Source: Podospora bellae-mahoneyi
Lineage: Eukaryota > Ascomycota > Sordariomycetes > Sordariales > Podosporaceae
DNA: 64,000 nucleotides
Direction: 5' to 3'
NCBI RefSeq assembly: GCF_035222275.1
Contig: NC_085883.1
Span: 3,720,001 to 3,784,000, forward strand
Within the stretch, counting starts at the first letter, position 1, and every line of letters starts with the position of its first letter. Positions 46,301 through 60,250 of the stretch are shown here, in pieces. The position numbers were made by a program, and so were the translations under genes. The notes beneath the pieces are model-generated. The model saw only the letters and a list, made by a program, of their open reading frames with translations. It was not told the DNA's origin and searched no databases.

Positions 46301-49300
46301 ACTGTTCGTAGGATCTCCGAATGCTGAACCACCGCTTTCCAAGCGGACTTGAGTCGGGAGACATCTACACCAGGGGATAGCTTCCAGATATCGTGATTGA
46401 AATACAGCTGAAAATCGGATTCGATCATATCGGCAACCATAGCTTCTTGCAGAGGGGTCGGGGGCAGTGCGTCGCGCCCAACGATTTTCTCAAGACTCGA
46501 CATTGTCTGGTCCTTCTCCGAGATTTGAATCTCCTCTAGTACGTCATAAGACTCGGCTCTGTGTTGAAGTAACTGGACCATGCTCTGAATAGTTTGTGCC
46601 TTCATGAGGTCGCTGGTACCAAGCAGCAGACCATGTTTTCTCTTGAGTCTCGCGGACAGCTTGATCATGTCGATGCTGTCAAGACCCAGTTCAAAAACCG
46701 GCACCGTCTCAGTAACAAGATCCACAGGTGTCTCCGCCAGCTCTGCTATCTCGCGTCGAATTTTGGATGCATCCTCCGTCCAGATGAACTTGGATACCGC
46801 ATGGGCCCCAATTTGAGAGGACGAAGTTTGGCTGTCCATACCTGTGTTTTGCTGGGTCCGGACTGATACGAGGTCGCCGCCGCCGCCGCCCTCAACGACG
46901 GACTCGTCCAGTCGTTGTGGCATGGATGCTAAAACCTCGACTATCTCTTCCATAAGGCCTGACAAGCTTTTGTGGTCAAATGCATGCTCCTGCGATACAA
47001 GCAAGAGGTTCAGATTGCCGTCAGAGTTCAGCGTCACATCCAGTGCGAGCGGGTAGTCTGGAGTATGGTCTACCTCCACTTCCTTCCACAGCGAAGAACA
47101 GTGCTCGCTCATGGTTTCATCTTGAAGTTGAAACGAGAACAAGGTGTCAAACAGTGGCCTGCCACCAGAACACCATTTCTGAATATCTCGGAGAGCAACG
47201 TGCTGAAATTCGAGCACAGCAGTGTTGAAGTTGTGGCATTGCTGAATGAGAGAGGACCAAGTAGTCCACCTACCCCCCTCGGTGCTTGTAATTCGAGCGT
47301 AAAATGGAAGTGTGTTGAATAGGGGACCGACGACTCGATCAGCGGCTTCCAAATCCATGGCTCTTCCGGAAACAATCATGCCGATTGTGGGGTTAATCGC
47401 GAGCCTTTTCGCAAGAACGCCAACCCACACGGCTAGCACAATCGCCTGATGCGTCACTCGGAGTATAGACTTAAGCTCTTCCAACTTTCTAAACGAAAGG
47501 CCTGACCGGACCCTGACAGCATTTTTGTTCGAATGGGCTTTATCGGGCTCAGACAGAGGCGTCGAACCTTGTAGATGTTGGGTCCAGAATTGCCTGCTGC
47601 TTGTGAAGTTGCGGAGCGGCCCGTAGCACAGCGCCTGCAGGAATGACGGGGCAGAATCTGGGAAAGTGTCGGTCAAGCCATTGGCTAAGGCATGATATTC
47701 CGAAGCTATCCGGTTCAAGATGAGCTTCAAGCTGTTGCCGTCGTAAAGGCCATGGAAAATGTGAAGGACAAGATGCCGAGGGCTGTCTAGGTACGCAACC
47801 TCGAATGGTTGAATCAAGCGCTGTCTGTTCCGAGCGATCCACGACGTTCTCCATCTCGCAACCGCCTCTGTGACCAGTTCATCTGAATGGAGGGCCGGCT
47901 CGCTTTGTTTCAATGGCGCACTCTCCTTGTCCGGGAGGCATCCCCACACGGGCAAAATAGGGCTATCGATGTATTGAAGAGGCATTTCGCCGTCGAGCGA
48001 GATAGGGACAGTCTCTAGAGTTGGGTTGGAAATGTCCAATGAAGGTGTATCTATGGGCCCCAGCTGTGGCGTCCAGGCTTGATGTGACTGCCTTTCGTTG
48101 TCCAGAGACATGGTTACCCATGGGAGTTTGACTCTTTTGAGTGCAACCTGAATGAAGCCATCTGTCGTTTCAACGAACTTGGTTCTCAAGATGGGGAATG
48201 CCACCACGGTCCTCTCCAGAGCCCTGCGAAGCAGCCCGGGTTCAACATCGCCTGCTAGATCGAAACGAAATGTGTTGAAATAAGCGTTGTCGGCGGACCG
48301 GGAAAGCATGCCTTGTTGCAGTGGTGAGCAAGGAGCGATGTATTGAATATCGTCAAGGGAAACGAGTAGCTCTCCACACACCTGAGACCGAAATCTGTGA
48401 GCACAAGCCTGTACAAGTTGCCGAGCAGATGCCACTGATTCCGTCTCAGGAGAGCTCTCCTTGCTCTTCAGAGCCTGCGACAGGTCCCCAATCAAGGGAT
48501 TCCTGAGGATGGTGGCAGGGCTGGCGTGGAGTTGCTCGCTGTCCTTGAGGGCGCGTGATAGCCGGAGGACTGAGATGGAATCAATACCCAACTCGAAAAT
48601 ACTTGACCCTGGAGTGATACTGGCGATGTCGATCCGCTGCATGGCGGCAATGACTCTGGCTATTTGCATGCCCGTTGGGCTCAGCTCTCCAGAAGACCTG
48701 TCGGCAGCCGACGCCCAAGAAATCAGTCTTTCATGTTCGATGGTAGCAAAGAATTGTCTAAGCTTTTTGATTTCAGCCTTATTGTTAGCCGAAAGGGGGA
48801 TGAATGGCAGTTGGAGCACATATGTTGGAACCATGTACCCGGGGAGCCTCGAACGACACGCATCTCGAGCTCTTCGGCAAAGCTCAGCAGCTTGCGTTCC
48901 CTCGATGAGGCTCAAAGCTTGGTCGAGGCTTTTTTTGCTCCCCTCGTCGTTCATGATGAAGGATACCAACAGGTCTTTTTGCTGAGTCTCGTTGCGAGCC
49001 ACGAGGGTAGCTACATCCCGGATCTCAGTCACACCTTTTCGGATTGCGTGATTAATCTCGCCAATTTCTAACCGCTGCCCGCGAAGTTTGACCTGATCAT
49101 CTGCTCTGCCCAAGAAGTCAAAGCAACCATCGTGAAGAAGCCGAACCAAATCTCCGGTCCGATACACACGCTCTCCAAACGGTTGCAGCAACGGAAATCG
49201 CTCCCTAGTCAGGTCTTGTCGCCCAAGATAGCCCTTGCCTACGAGGCGGCCAGACACACAAAGTTCGCCCACGCCGCCGCGTAAAACAGGCGTATCTGTT

Positions 49301-52300
49301 CCGGGCTTCAGTACAAATGATCCGACGTTGATGAACTGCTTCCCAATGTTGGAAGCCCTGCCGTTGATGGGTACTTGAGGATAAACCGTGACACCAATGG
49401 TTGCTTCTGTGGGGCCGTAGAAATTGTATATGACTCTCTTGTCGCCCCAAATATCGAGAATCTCTTGCTTGAGCGATTCTCCACCTGTGATGAAGACACC
49501 TTTGCACAAACTGGGAACATCATCCGGATGCACCAGTCGAGCCAGACTCGGTGTAAGATCAATGTGTGTAATTCCCAAGCGGGAGATGGTGCCAGACAGA
49601 TCCTCCAAAATGATATCTCGTGGAGCAGCAACAAGAGTGATGCCGACTGACCAGCTCCAGTACTGCTCAAGGACCGAAACGTCAAAGTGAAGCGACGCAA
49701 ACTGTAACCATCGTGACTCGGGCTCCCATTTGCCCTCGAAGATGTGCCGAAAAGCAAGCATGCACTGAACCGCGTTGTCGTGTGTGATTTCGCAACCCTT
49801 TGGTGTTCCGGTAGTACCCGAAGTGTACAAACAGTAGCAGGCATTGCTTGGCTCAAGATATGGACTGAGCACGACAGGTTCACTGGAGAGCAGCCGGAGT
49901 GTCTCTTGGTTGATGGCCATGACCGGAATAGAGACTTCAAACCCAAGGGACCTCTTCCTGGCATCTGTTGTCAGAAGTGCCGAGGCACCCGAGTCCTTCA
50001 AGATGAACTCATTGCGTGATGCCGGTGCCCCAAGGTCCAAAGCAACGAACGCGCAACCGGCTTTGAGGATGCCAAGGATGGAAAAGTATGCCTCGGGACA
50101 CTTGTCGAAGTACACCGCGACGATGTCTCCGACCTTTGTATGCTGAGTCAACAACTTGGCAACTCGATTTCCATTCTTGTCGAGCTCCTTGTACGTCCAC
50201 CTCTGATCAATCGGCACGTCTCCGTCGAACGACTCCACAAACTGCAAAGCACTAGCCTCCGGCGTCTCAAGACTTTGGCGCTCGACGAACTGGTGCAAGA
50301 ACCTTACTTCTGTTGGGAGCTCGGGCTTTTTTGGTGGTAGAACCGAGAAAAGGTTGGGCGCACCCAAGAAGAGTTCCGTTTCGAGGTGGTCCGGACTGAA
50401 CGCCAAATGACATACTGTCGCATCGAATTGGCGAAGGAGTAGTTCGCTCTGCTCGCTGGGGAGCACATCAGTGAAGAACGTGATCTGATATTTGAGCCGA
50501 TCTTCTGCCAAAGGTTCAACCTCTATAGAGATGGGATAGTCGATATTGGCCTGGTCCTCAATCACTCGCCAGGGCCTCGTTCCAGTGTTGTCAACATCAA
50601 GCTTTTGATACACCAGCAAGGTATCAAACAACTTTGCGTCGGCATATCCAAGCCATTTCTGGATCCTCGTTAAGGGCTGATGTTGCTGGGAATAGATCTC
50701 GGCGTTGTACTGCATCATCTGTGCCAAGAGCTTACGGTTGGACTCGGTGTGTGTTGCAATAATCGGCAGGGTACCAATGCAGGGAAAGGCTGCTTTGCGT
50801 GTTGCTTCAGAGTTGCGCCCAGACAACACCACGCCAAAGACGACAGACTGTTCACCGAGATATGATGACAAGACGCGCGTCCAGGCAGCTTGAAGAACAG
50901 CTTGCATGGAATAACCCGAGCTTCTGACAGCCTCTTCCAGGCTGATCATGGGCACCTGGCTGATGAGGGACTGCGTCATAATCTCACGCGATTCCTGACG
51001 GAGCGGTGTCATGGTGGGAAAACCATTCACCACCACCTGCTGGCCCCTTTGCTTCCAGAAGCTTTCAATCTTGTCAGAGGAGGTCGACACCTCATCCAAG
51101 ATCTCGCCCAAAGCATGCTCATCATTGTCGCGTTGGATGATATTGAGCCCATGCAATGCCTTGGAGAAATCCGACAAAATTAGTTGAAGAGACTGTGCGT
51201 CGTAGAGAGCGTGATGTATGGCCAAGTGCATGGTAAGATGGCTGACATCTTGCACAAAGGCAATAGCGAAGAGTCTCTTGTGTGGTGCTTCGACAATTTG
51301 ATGGCGGGTTCCGAGGCGCCATTGGTCCAAGTCGAAGGCAATTTCAGGGCCAGTAAAGGTGTTGAGTAAGGGGACAAAGGAGGGTGTGTAGTATTGAATC
51401 ATGGCAAAATCACAGTCTTGGTGCTCGACAGGCGCAAGGCCCGTCCGTAGGATAGGATACGTTGCACAAACTGCTTGCCATGCCTCGTGCATCTTGGCAA
51501 CGGGAATAGGTGTGTCAAACTCAAAAGCCAGGTAGTTGAGATAGTCCCTGCCACCAGATGTAACAAACTGCGCCATCATACTGGATTGTAAAGGCGTGCA
51601 GGGCAAAACCTTTTCCACCATGCTGGGCACCACCACCCCCCGTGCAAGAATCTGTGGGCGAACTTGGGAATCAAAGCTGGCAAAGTCGTACTGCGGCGTG
51701 CGTATTTTAACTCCCTTGCCGGAAGTAATATGGTGAGCCAATCCCTGGCAAGTGGGATTTGAAACCACGTCACTAGCAAGAACGTGGTACCCGGACTGAC
51801 GAAGCATAGAAGCCACTTGGACAGCGCTGATACTGTCTAGGCCGAGCCGATAAATGGTTGTGGATCTTCGCACGTCCCTGGGGTCGCATGACGATAAGGT
51901 AGCAAAAACCTGACGAACTGCGATTTCCGTGGCAGTCCATGCTTCCTCTGAGTGGTCTTCAGGTGGAATCAGATTTTGGCTGCCGGGTAATGGCCGGGAA
52001 TGGGAAATGAGCGAGAGTCTGTCTTGCAACGATTGTGGAAGGCTGTCCAGGGTAATAAGACAGCCAGCCGGATACTGAAGGTGCATCTCAACAGCATATA
52101 CAAAAAGATCCAATACGACCTGATGAGTATCGGTCGAGAGCCTATCGAATCAGGTGTTAATTGATGGCTATTATCAGCGCCCTCTAAAGGAAAGGTGTGG
52201 ATGTTTACCTTTGCCCGTGGAGCTTTACCATCACTGCATCTGTCGCTGTATCGGGGATGACCTCACAAACAAGCGGGATCTGCGATGTGTAAGCAAGGGT

Positions 52301-55300
52301 GAAAGAAACAACTGGGGGATTCAGCGACTTACGTCCATCTCGCCATCGTCCTGCTCTAAATTCCAGACTCGACTATCTAGGCACCGAGGGGATTGTTGTA
52401 GTAACAAAAGGGTATCGAATAAACGCCGGTTTCCATGTTGCGAAGTTAGAGATTTAATACGTCGAAGCGGGGTAAACTGATAGTCCAAAGATGCTGTGCT
52501 GGTCTTTTGAACTTTTTTGATCAAGTCGAGTCGCTGGTGGACCTCGGAGAGGTTGACTCTCACAGGGAGGGTATTAAAACAAGGGGCAACCAGCTCGCTG
52601 ATACCTTCCATAGGAACGGATCGTCCGTTGACCACATTTCCAAAGCATACATCATCAGTGTCTAAAAGACACCCTAATGTGGTTGCCCAACAAGACTGAA
52701 CCAGTGCAAGAAGAGGAACCCCTATTTCCTTGATCCTTGCTCTAACTTCGGAGAGAGGAAGCTGAAGTCGTCGAGTTTTGATGGTTATGTTTGCCTTCTC
52801 ATCGCCTTTTATCAACTCCGTGACCAGCTTTGGTTGCATTCCAGACAGATGGGTAGCCCAGAAACTATCTGTTTGCTCCGGCAAAGTCGAAGATTCTCGG
52901 AGAAAGGCGGCATATGATGGCGTCGGTGGCAGCGAAAGCCCATGATAAGTCTTCTCAATCTCATAAAGAAGGCGCTCAACAGCGACACCATCATACAGAG
53001 CATGATGACAGACAAAGGATAAGTATCTCTGAGTCTTGTTCTTGATCCAGGCAAGTGAGATCATAGGTCGAAGAGAGTCGACGCCATCGCCCAGCAGATT
53101 GATTTGCTCAGCCACACAGGAAGGGATCCGTTCTTTTGAAGCGTCAAACTCACGCCAGTCCGGCTGCCAGCTATCCAGCACAATTTGAACTATGGGGTGC
53201 TGGCTACTGGAAGTGGTCATAAAGCAGGTCCGAAGAATGCCATGCCGTAAAACCATCGCGTTCCAGGCTGTCTCTAGCTGCGCAGGATCTCCACTGACGA
53301 GAAAGAGCATGCGATTGATATAAGCTTCCTTGCTCGCCGTGGCTGCCAACATTCCCTCTTGCAACGGGGTACATGGTAGAATCTCTTGAGCCGATGTTCC
53401 TTGCTGTCGAAGTATTTCCTTCAGCGACGCCAAGAGGGTCTTCGGTAACAGGTCCTGGGCTTTTGATGGCTCGGATGTTGTCTTTTCGAGATCGATAAGG
53501 ATCTTAGCAAGCCGGGAAACATTTGGATTTTGCAGAATGGTCGAGATCGGAATGCGTTGACCCAGTTGTGAGTAGAATGACCTCGCCAATTGAATGGCAG
53601 AGATGGAGTCCAGACCAAGCGTAACCAGAGATGTCCATCGTTGGACCTCGTGCCTTGAAATCTTGAGGGCCTCTGTAACCACACGAGCTACTTTCTGCTC
53701 CGCTGTTGTCCATTCCTCATAGTCCTCGTCGTTGTCGGCGACGTGATCGGTCACCGATGCGAGGTACTCTTGGCTGAGCATTCGGTAGGAGGCGGTAAGC
53801 CGTTCCCTGTCCAACTTTCCAGACGCTGTGGTCGGCAAGACGGAAATGGGGAGTATCGCCGATGGCACCATGTACTGCGGTAATTTTGAAGTGAGCACTC
53901 GAAACAGCGACTGCACCTTTTGTCGGAGATCATTGTTGAGCTCCAACAGAGAATATTCGTTTGCTTGAATGCCGCTGGGGACAAAGTAAGAGACTATTTG
54001 ATCCCGGGAGTCTTCCGGTCCCGCTCGCAAGAACAGACTTGCACAATCCTCGACCGCACTCGAGAGCCGCAACGTCGCTGTGATCTCCCCGAGCTCCACC
54101 CGCTGTCCGCGGAGCTTAACCTGGTCGTCCACGCGACCAAGAATGACCATTGATCCATCCGGCAGCATACGTCCAATATCTCCGGATCGATAGAGCCTAC
54201 CATAGGTGGGGTGATCGATGAATTTTGATGAAGTTAGGGCGGGCATGGCGAGATATCCCTGAGCAACCTGATCACCGCCAAAGCAAAATTCGCCGAGGCA
54301 GCCCAGTGGAACAACGTGTTCACTATCCTTGAATAAAACAACAGTCGAAGTGTTTTCCAAAGACCAACCAAGATGCTGGATTGCCTGGTTCGGCCCCATC
54401 TTCTTCACACTGCAGATGTTTGTAGTCTCTGACGGGCCGTACCCCTGGAACAGCTTCCTCCCCCATTTCTTGGCGACTGCCTCCGTCATGGCTTCGCCGG
54501 CCGTTACCAGAAACTCCACCGCTGGAACCTTGTCCGGATCGACCAGAGATGCCACTGTTGGGGTCATGCTTAAGTGGGTGACCTCAAGCATCCTGATTGA
54601 TCTCTCGAGATCCTCAAATAGGGTGTCGTTTTTGCCAGAGCAGAGGCACATGCCTTGGGTCCAGGCGAAAAATACCTCAAAGACTGAGACATCAAATGCC
54701 TGAGAACAAGACTGAAGCAGTCTGGAGCAGCCCTTTACAGGGTAGATTCTGGACAAAACATCGAGGTTGCTCATGATGTTTAACTGGGTCACGCAAACCC
54801 CCTTCGGTACACCGGTGCTGCCAGATGTGTAGATGACATAGGCTAGCCTCGAGGGGTCAGGATTTGGTGTAATAGCCCTAACTGGAAGCGACATGTATTC
54901 GAGCCCGTCGAGGTCCATGATAGTGGGGCAAAGATGAGGGGATAGTTTGTCTCGAGTGATCCTGTCCGTGAGGCAGAAACTGACTCCGGCCTGCTGCAGA
55001 ATGGTGCCGATACGCGTCTCCGGGGTAGTGGGCAGAAGGGGTAGATAGCCACAGCCAGCTTTGAGGATGGCAAGGATACCAGCGTAGAGGAGGACGGACT
55101 TCTCCATGATAATGGCCACAACTGCCCCCTCCTTCAGCCCATGTTTTTGAAGGTGCCATGCAATTTGATTGGCGGTTTGGTTGAGCTGGGCAAATGATAA
55201 CGTGGTTGTTTTGACAAGATCATCCGAAATACGATGTGCAAAGCACAGAGCTTCCTTGTCAGGGTGGTTTGCGACCACCACGTCAATGGCGTGGGCTAGA

Positions 55301-58300
55301 TCAGGAACTCCAGCAAAGGTTACCGGCTTGGGGTTGAATACAGAGAGGAGCGACTGGGAGAAGGCTGCTTGTATCCCTGTAATCTTGGAGTCGAGATTCC
55401 TGAGCATCCATGAAGCCATCTCGGCGATACAACCGCCCAGGGCTATGGCCTGCTGATCAGGGAACGTGTTCTCGTGCGATGTAATACGGAGAATGAAGTC
55501 ATGGGCTCTTGGCTCTACCTCGACAACAAGCTGCGTTTCCAAGAAATCCTGATGGCCAACCTCTTGGAATCCCCTGACACAGTCTGGTTTGCTGGTTTGA
55601 AGTGACTGCTGATAAACGAACAAAACATCATAAAAGGGCTGCCCTGGCCGGACTCCCGCTGCCCGCCTGATCTCTGAAAGAGGCAAGGTACTGTGTTCGA
55701 GAATGGCTCTACTGGTCGCTTGAGTGCTGACAAGGAGATCGGCAATACTGCTGACTTGTGAGAAGTCGGTACGAAATGGCACTGTGGCGATGCAAGGCCC
55801 CATCACATCCTCGATCATTGAGATTGGCAGTGTCCTGCCAGATGTCACGGTACCGACCACAACATCGTCACTCCCAACCATAGCACTCCAGATCCAGGCG
55901 ACCGAAGCCTGGAAGATGGTCTGAATCCCGCACTGGATATCATCTAGTGATCTCCTTAGCTCGTTTGGGCTGATGTCCACAATGACACTGGAGGTAGAGG
56001 TAGTAGACACCTTTGCTGTGCCAGCTCGTAAGATCGGAAGCGCCGCTGGTTGGAACCCTCGAAGATTTGCCGCCCAAAATTCTTTAGCAGCATCCGAAAT
56101 GTGACGAAAAGACGGAGAGGCATAGTAGTAGGTGATCTTGCTGAACTGTGGGCGCTCTCCAAGCTGTTCTCCTTGCATAAGCGCCGCAAGGTCAGCCATA
56201 GCCAAGTCCCATGACCAGCCATCATATATCGCATGATGAAGGTGTACCACAGCCTCAACATCAGCGGGTTCACCGATGGTTTGAGCATCCGAGATTTGCA
56301 CTTTGAAAGGCGTGAGAAAGTCCTGGTCATGTCGCAGTTCAAACTCACAAACTGGCGAGTCTGAGAATGAGATGCATGATTCGCAGGCGCGTTCAAAGAC
56401 GACTTGAAAAAAGTCACCATCGTTGTGGACAAAGCCGGTACGCAGTATCTCATTTCTCTCAACAAGCCTCAAGAACCAAGAGCGGACGGAGTCTCGCGAG
56501 CAAGGTCTTGGGAACCGAAGTTTGATCCAGTTGCAATATGCACGAGGATTGGCTGCAGTTTCGGCGAGCATCGAGATCTGGAGGGGTGTGCAGGGGTAAA
56601 CCGACTGAACCGGCCTGTTGTCTCTAAACAGCTCAGACCTCTGCGCGAGTACTGCCGAAACGTCTGGTTGCCATGCGCGGGGGTGAAAGGTATCCAGAAT
56701 GGAGGCTGGTCGATGGCCTTGCTTTTCGGACACGCATGCATGCAGCGCTGAGATTGTGGGGGACCTCAAGATCTCGATCGCATCACTATCAATACCGGCC
56801 TGGCGTAATAAGGAGGCAAGTCGTATAGCAGCCAGTGAATCAAGGCCCATTTGAAGCAAGTTCTGACCCGGTTTCACCTCGGTGCCGAGAACGGTCGCGG
56901 CCAAAGAGCACAGTTTTCGTTCAAAATCATCTCTGAAAATGCCTTGTTGAATGACCTCAGACCCCGCTTGTGAGTTGTTGTACTCGTTAACAAGTCTCTT
57001 CCGATCGATTTTGCCTGAGGGGAGTCGAGGAAAGGCGTCCATGACGATAACGTCACCAGGCAACATGAACCCCGGGAGCCAAGCGCGACAGGAAGCTTCC
57101 ACGGCGTTGGCCATGCCATCCGTATGATCCACTGCACAGAAGAGAACCAAGATCGAGTTGATGACTGCGGCGACAGCGCTATGACAACCTGTCGTTCTCA
57201 GCGCGGCATGTTCCACCTCTCCAAGCTCCATTCGCTGCCCACGGAGCTTGACCTGGCCGCCTCCTATGCGTCCCAAACACTCAAGCGTGCCGTCGGGCAG
57301 TATGCGTGCCTTGTCTCCTGTTCGGTACAAACGGCCGTATGGCGTTTCGACAAAGGCCTTTGCCGTCATCTCGGGCCGGTTGACGTAGCAGTCTGCAACT
57401 TGAGGTCCACCGATAGCAAGCTCTCCGACTTCCCCAAGCGAGAGAACCCTAAGGTCTGGAGGCTCGGACTCGTCCTCGGGAATTTTGAGTACAAATGCAG
57501 ACACCGTGTCGAATGGGATGCCAATGTTGGCTGTGGACATGCTACAAGCAAAAGAGGGCTGAACGGTGCAGTGAATGGCGGCCTCGGTTGGCCCATACAT
57601 ACCCCAAAGCATGCTTTCCTTCTCCTCGCTGCCGCCGAATTCCTCAACCACAGGCTTTGTGAGCATCTCTCCAATGGTGAGAAGAAGCTGCAGACAGGGA
57701 GCACTATCTCGTTTTCGAAGCAAGCTACCCGCCACGCTTGGGGTCAGCTCACAAGCATCGACCGACATTCGCCTGATGATACCCGGCAGGTCGTCAAGCA
57801 TTGCACCTCGTGTGCAGCTCACCAGGGTCTTGCCTCTGAAAAGTGGAAAGAATATCTCAAACACGGACACGTCAAAGGTTGGAGCTGCGAACTGAAGAAA
57901 TCTCGAGAATGGCGGGACGTGTCGATCGTGGGCAAGCAAACTTTGAGTTGCTGCATCATGCGAGACACCAACTCCTTTTGGTGTGCCGGTTGAGCCTGAA
58001 GTGTACATCACGTAGGCCAGATCGTGAGGCTTCGGCTCATAATGCTGTGGATCACCTGTTGATTGCCTGGCAGCCCTGGCTGGTGTGTCCTCTCCAACGA
58101 TGAGCACAATCCGCCCGGTTTGGCCGACTGGTGGAAGCTTGTTGGCCAGCTCGTGGGTCGTGATGACTACTTTGGCTTCCACGTCGTCGAGGATGAACTG
58201 GCCTCTCTCGAGGGGAACGTCCAAGTTGAGCGGGCAAAAGGCACCGCCGGCTTTCAGAATGGCTAGCAGTGCAATGTACAGGTTTGGGCCTTGCGGGACA

Positions 58301-58575
58301 AGGACAGGAACGACAAACTGTCTGTTGTTATCCCGGGACCCAACCTGTGCTTGAATTGCGGATGCAAGAGCGCTGGACGCATGGTGTAGTTGGGGGTATG
58401 AGATGGAGGTTTGGCGGCCCTCATCGTCCAAGAAATCAATAGCCGGCTCTGCAGACGTTTGGTGAACGAGAAGATGCAACAGACGTGGCCCATTCAAGCG
58501 TTTTGGTGGGTGATTGAGAACGGAGAGCCTCTCATCCACTTGGTGGGATTTTTGTGATACGGAGGGGTCCATCAT
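43315..58575 (-). CDS. sidC: Ferrichrome/ferricrocin-type siderophore NRPS
   Basis: Cytosolic megasynthetase, about 5,046 residues from three exons (52333-58575, 52209-52279, 43315-52141). The 71-bp middle exon restores the frame between the two long ones. Domains in order with approximate key residues: A1 (YTSGSTG about 200), T1 (GLDSL 575), C1 (HHAIYDG 782), A2 (1250), T2 (1657), C2 (HHALYDG 1860), T3 (2207), C3 (HHALYDA 2415), A3 (YTSGTTG 2880), T4 (3290), C4 (FHGLYDG 3568), T5 (3925), C5 (SHALYDG 4133), T6 (4478), C6 (HHAMYDA 4700). There is no thioesterase; the terminal C domain is expected to release the cyclic product. Three A domains with extra T-C units are the hallmark of ferrichrome-type synthetases that reuse hydroxyornithine modules. 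The adjacent ornithine monooxygenase supports this. The exact product (ferricrocin or another ferrichrome) is inferred. Confidence 0.95.
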
Positions 58576-60250
58576 AGGATGGTTCCTATCTCGTTTGTTG
58601 GCTGCAGAGTGATGTTAATATCTTGTACCGTAAAATGTAGCAAGTGAAACAAACTCAACTGAAATGAAGTCTGAAAACCAGAGCAGGTAGGTGAGGATCA
58701 AGTAAACATGAATGGGTGACGATGGCACACCGGGTAGAGCTCTCTTCGCGGCACCCTCCAAGGTCACTACTCTCAACGCGCCTTGTGCTGCAGCCACTAA
58801 GAGGAAAGATTCACACCAGATACCTTCCTAGCTCGGCAATCTGCCAGAAGTAGACAAGACATGGGCGGTACGTACCTATCTAACGGGCAGCCCTGTGTCC
58901 CGGCGTCCTGGTGCCAAGTTAACAGTGAAAATGGCGTGGCGATGATTGGCTGGAAAGAGAGCCGAGGTGAGCGACTGGCGGAGGTTTGATTTGATATGAA
59001 CGGGCGGTTATTGGCCAGATCTGGCTCGCTCCAGCACTGCAGGTTTGTGTTTGTCGACGACGAGGTTCCAGGTTTAGGGTTACCAGCAACACCGGCGCTG
59101 GCGGGTGGATGGGGAGATGGGGCGGTGGTGACCAGAGTGAATGGACGATGGATGGGGTTGTTGGCCCACAAAATCAAATCAGGAAAAGAGGGTTGCAGCG
59201 GGATGGGCAAGGGCTGTCATGGAAGGGGTTCTTGCCGCGTGCCGCCGTCCACGGAACGGTACAGTTCTGTTTTGTCAACCTACACCACATGGACCTCAGA
59301 CCATGGCTCGAATCGACGTAAGTAACATGCCGGCCGCCGTCCTGAAGAATATATCTGCCTGCTAGCTCGTTCTCATCTGCATCACAAGTGGACGCGATTG
59401 GATGGGTGTGTGGAAGGAGCGGCATTTTCACCTTACATCTATCCCTCCATCTGTTCTGTACAAGAAAGGGCAACAGCTACGTACCTAGTTACTGGAAGGG
59501 CAATATCTCCAGCAGCCAACAGCGTACTCGAACCCAAGCCAGATTCGAAATGTTACTCGTCCAACTTTGTTGGGTAGGTGTTGCAAGTCTGTAAACAAGT
59601 ACAGTTGGGTAAGAGCCTGGCGAACGGCAACGTAAACAGCCTGGAAAGGGGGTCCTGTTCTGTACTCCTGGGTTCCCTGCCAGAGTTCATAAGTGGTCCA
59701 ATGTTTGCCCTTAAGCTTAAAAGAACCCCTCTTTTGAACCGCCTCGTTCTTAGTCATAGCGGGCTTTTCAACTTGTCATTGCGTCATGAAGACTGGGCGA
59801 GAGTCGTGGGCCCCCAACTCCACGTCTTCGGGCTCGGTCATGATCGGTGTTGCAAAGGCCGCGCTCGGGAGAGACGCCGAAAATGGGCTTCTTGTCCGTT
59901 TGTCACTGCTGCCCGCAGTTTGATCCGATCTTCGGTCTTCCTTGTTTGGTCACCCGCATCGTGATATGCCTGCTCAAATATGCGTACATGATGCATGGAT
60001 TCATCCCACCTCCATCCCCCGTGTCTGCTCGGAAGATGTCCCGCTGCTTCGAACATACACAGCACGGCGAACTGCTACCGGGGAAATACGGAAAGCTTTC
60101 AAATTGCCCTGAAACCCATTTTTGAGCACCTGGAAAATGCTAAAAACTCCAAAACCCATGAAATGAAATTATATACAAGAAAAGAGAACCGAGATAGAAC
60201 AGCCAGAAAAATCATATCACCCATTCATGCATAGACATTGAGTTCCACAA
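58576..60250. other. Promoter region of the siderophore NRPS
   Basis: About 1.7 kb between the NRPS start and the sidA stop, both on the minus strand. It should hold the NRPS promoter. Only isolated HGATAR words are seen (for example near 58876 and 60191), not the extended ATCWGATAA. No gene is supported. Confidence 0.5.

Noticed and set aside
57124-57993. Plus-strand open frame of 289 codons inside the NRPS gene
   Set aside because: It is antisense to the first adenylation domain, has no family motif, and is explained as a shadow of GC-rich coding sequence.
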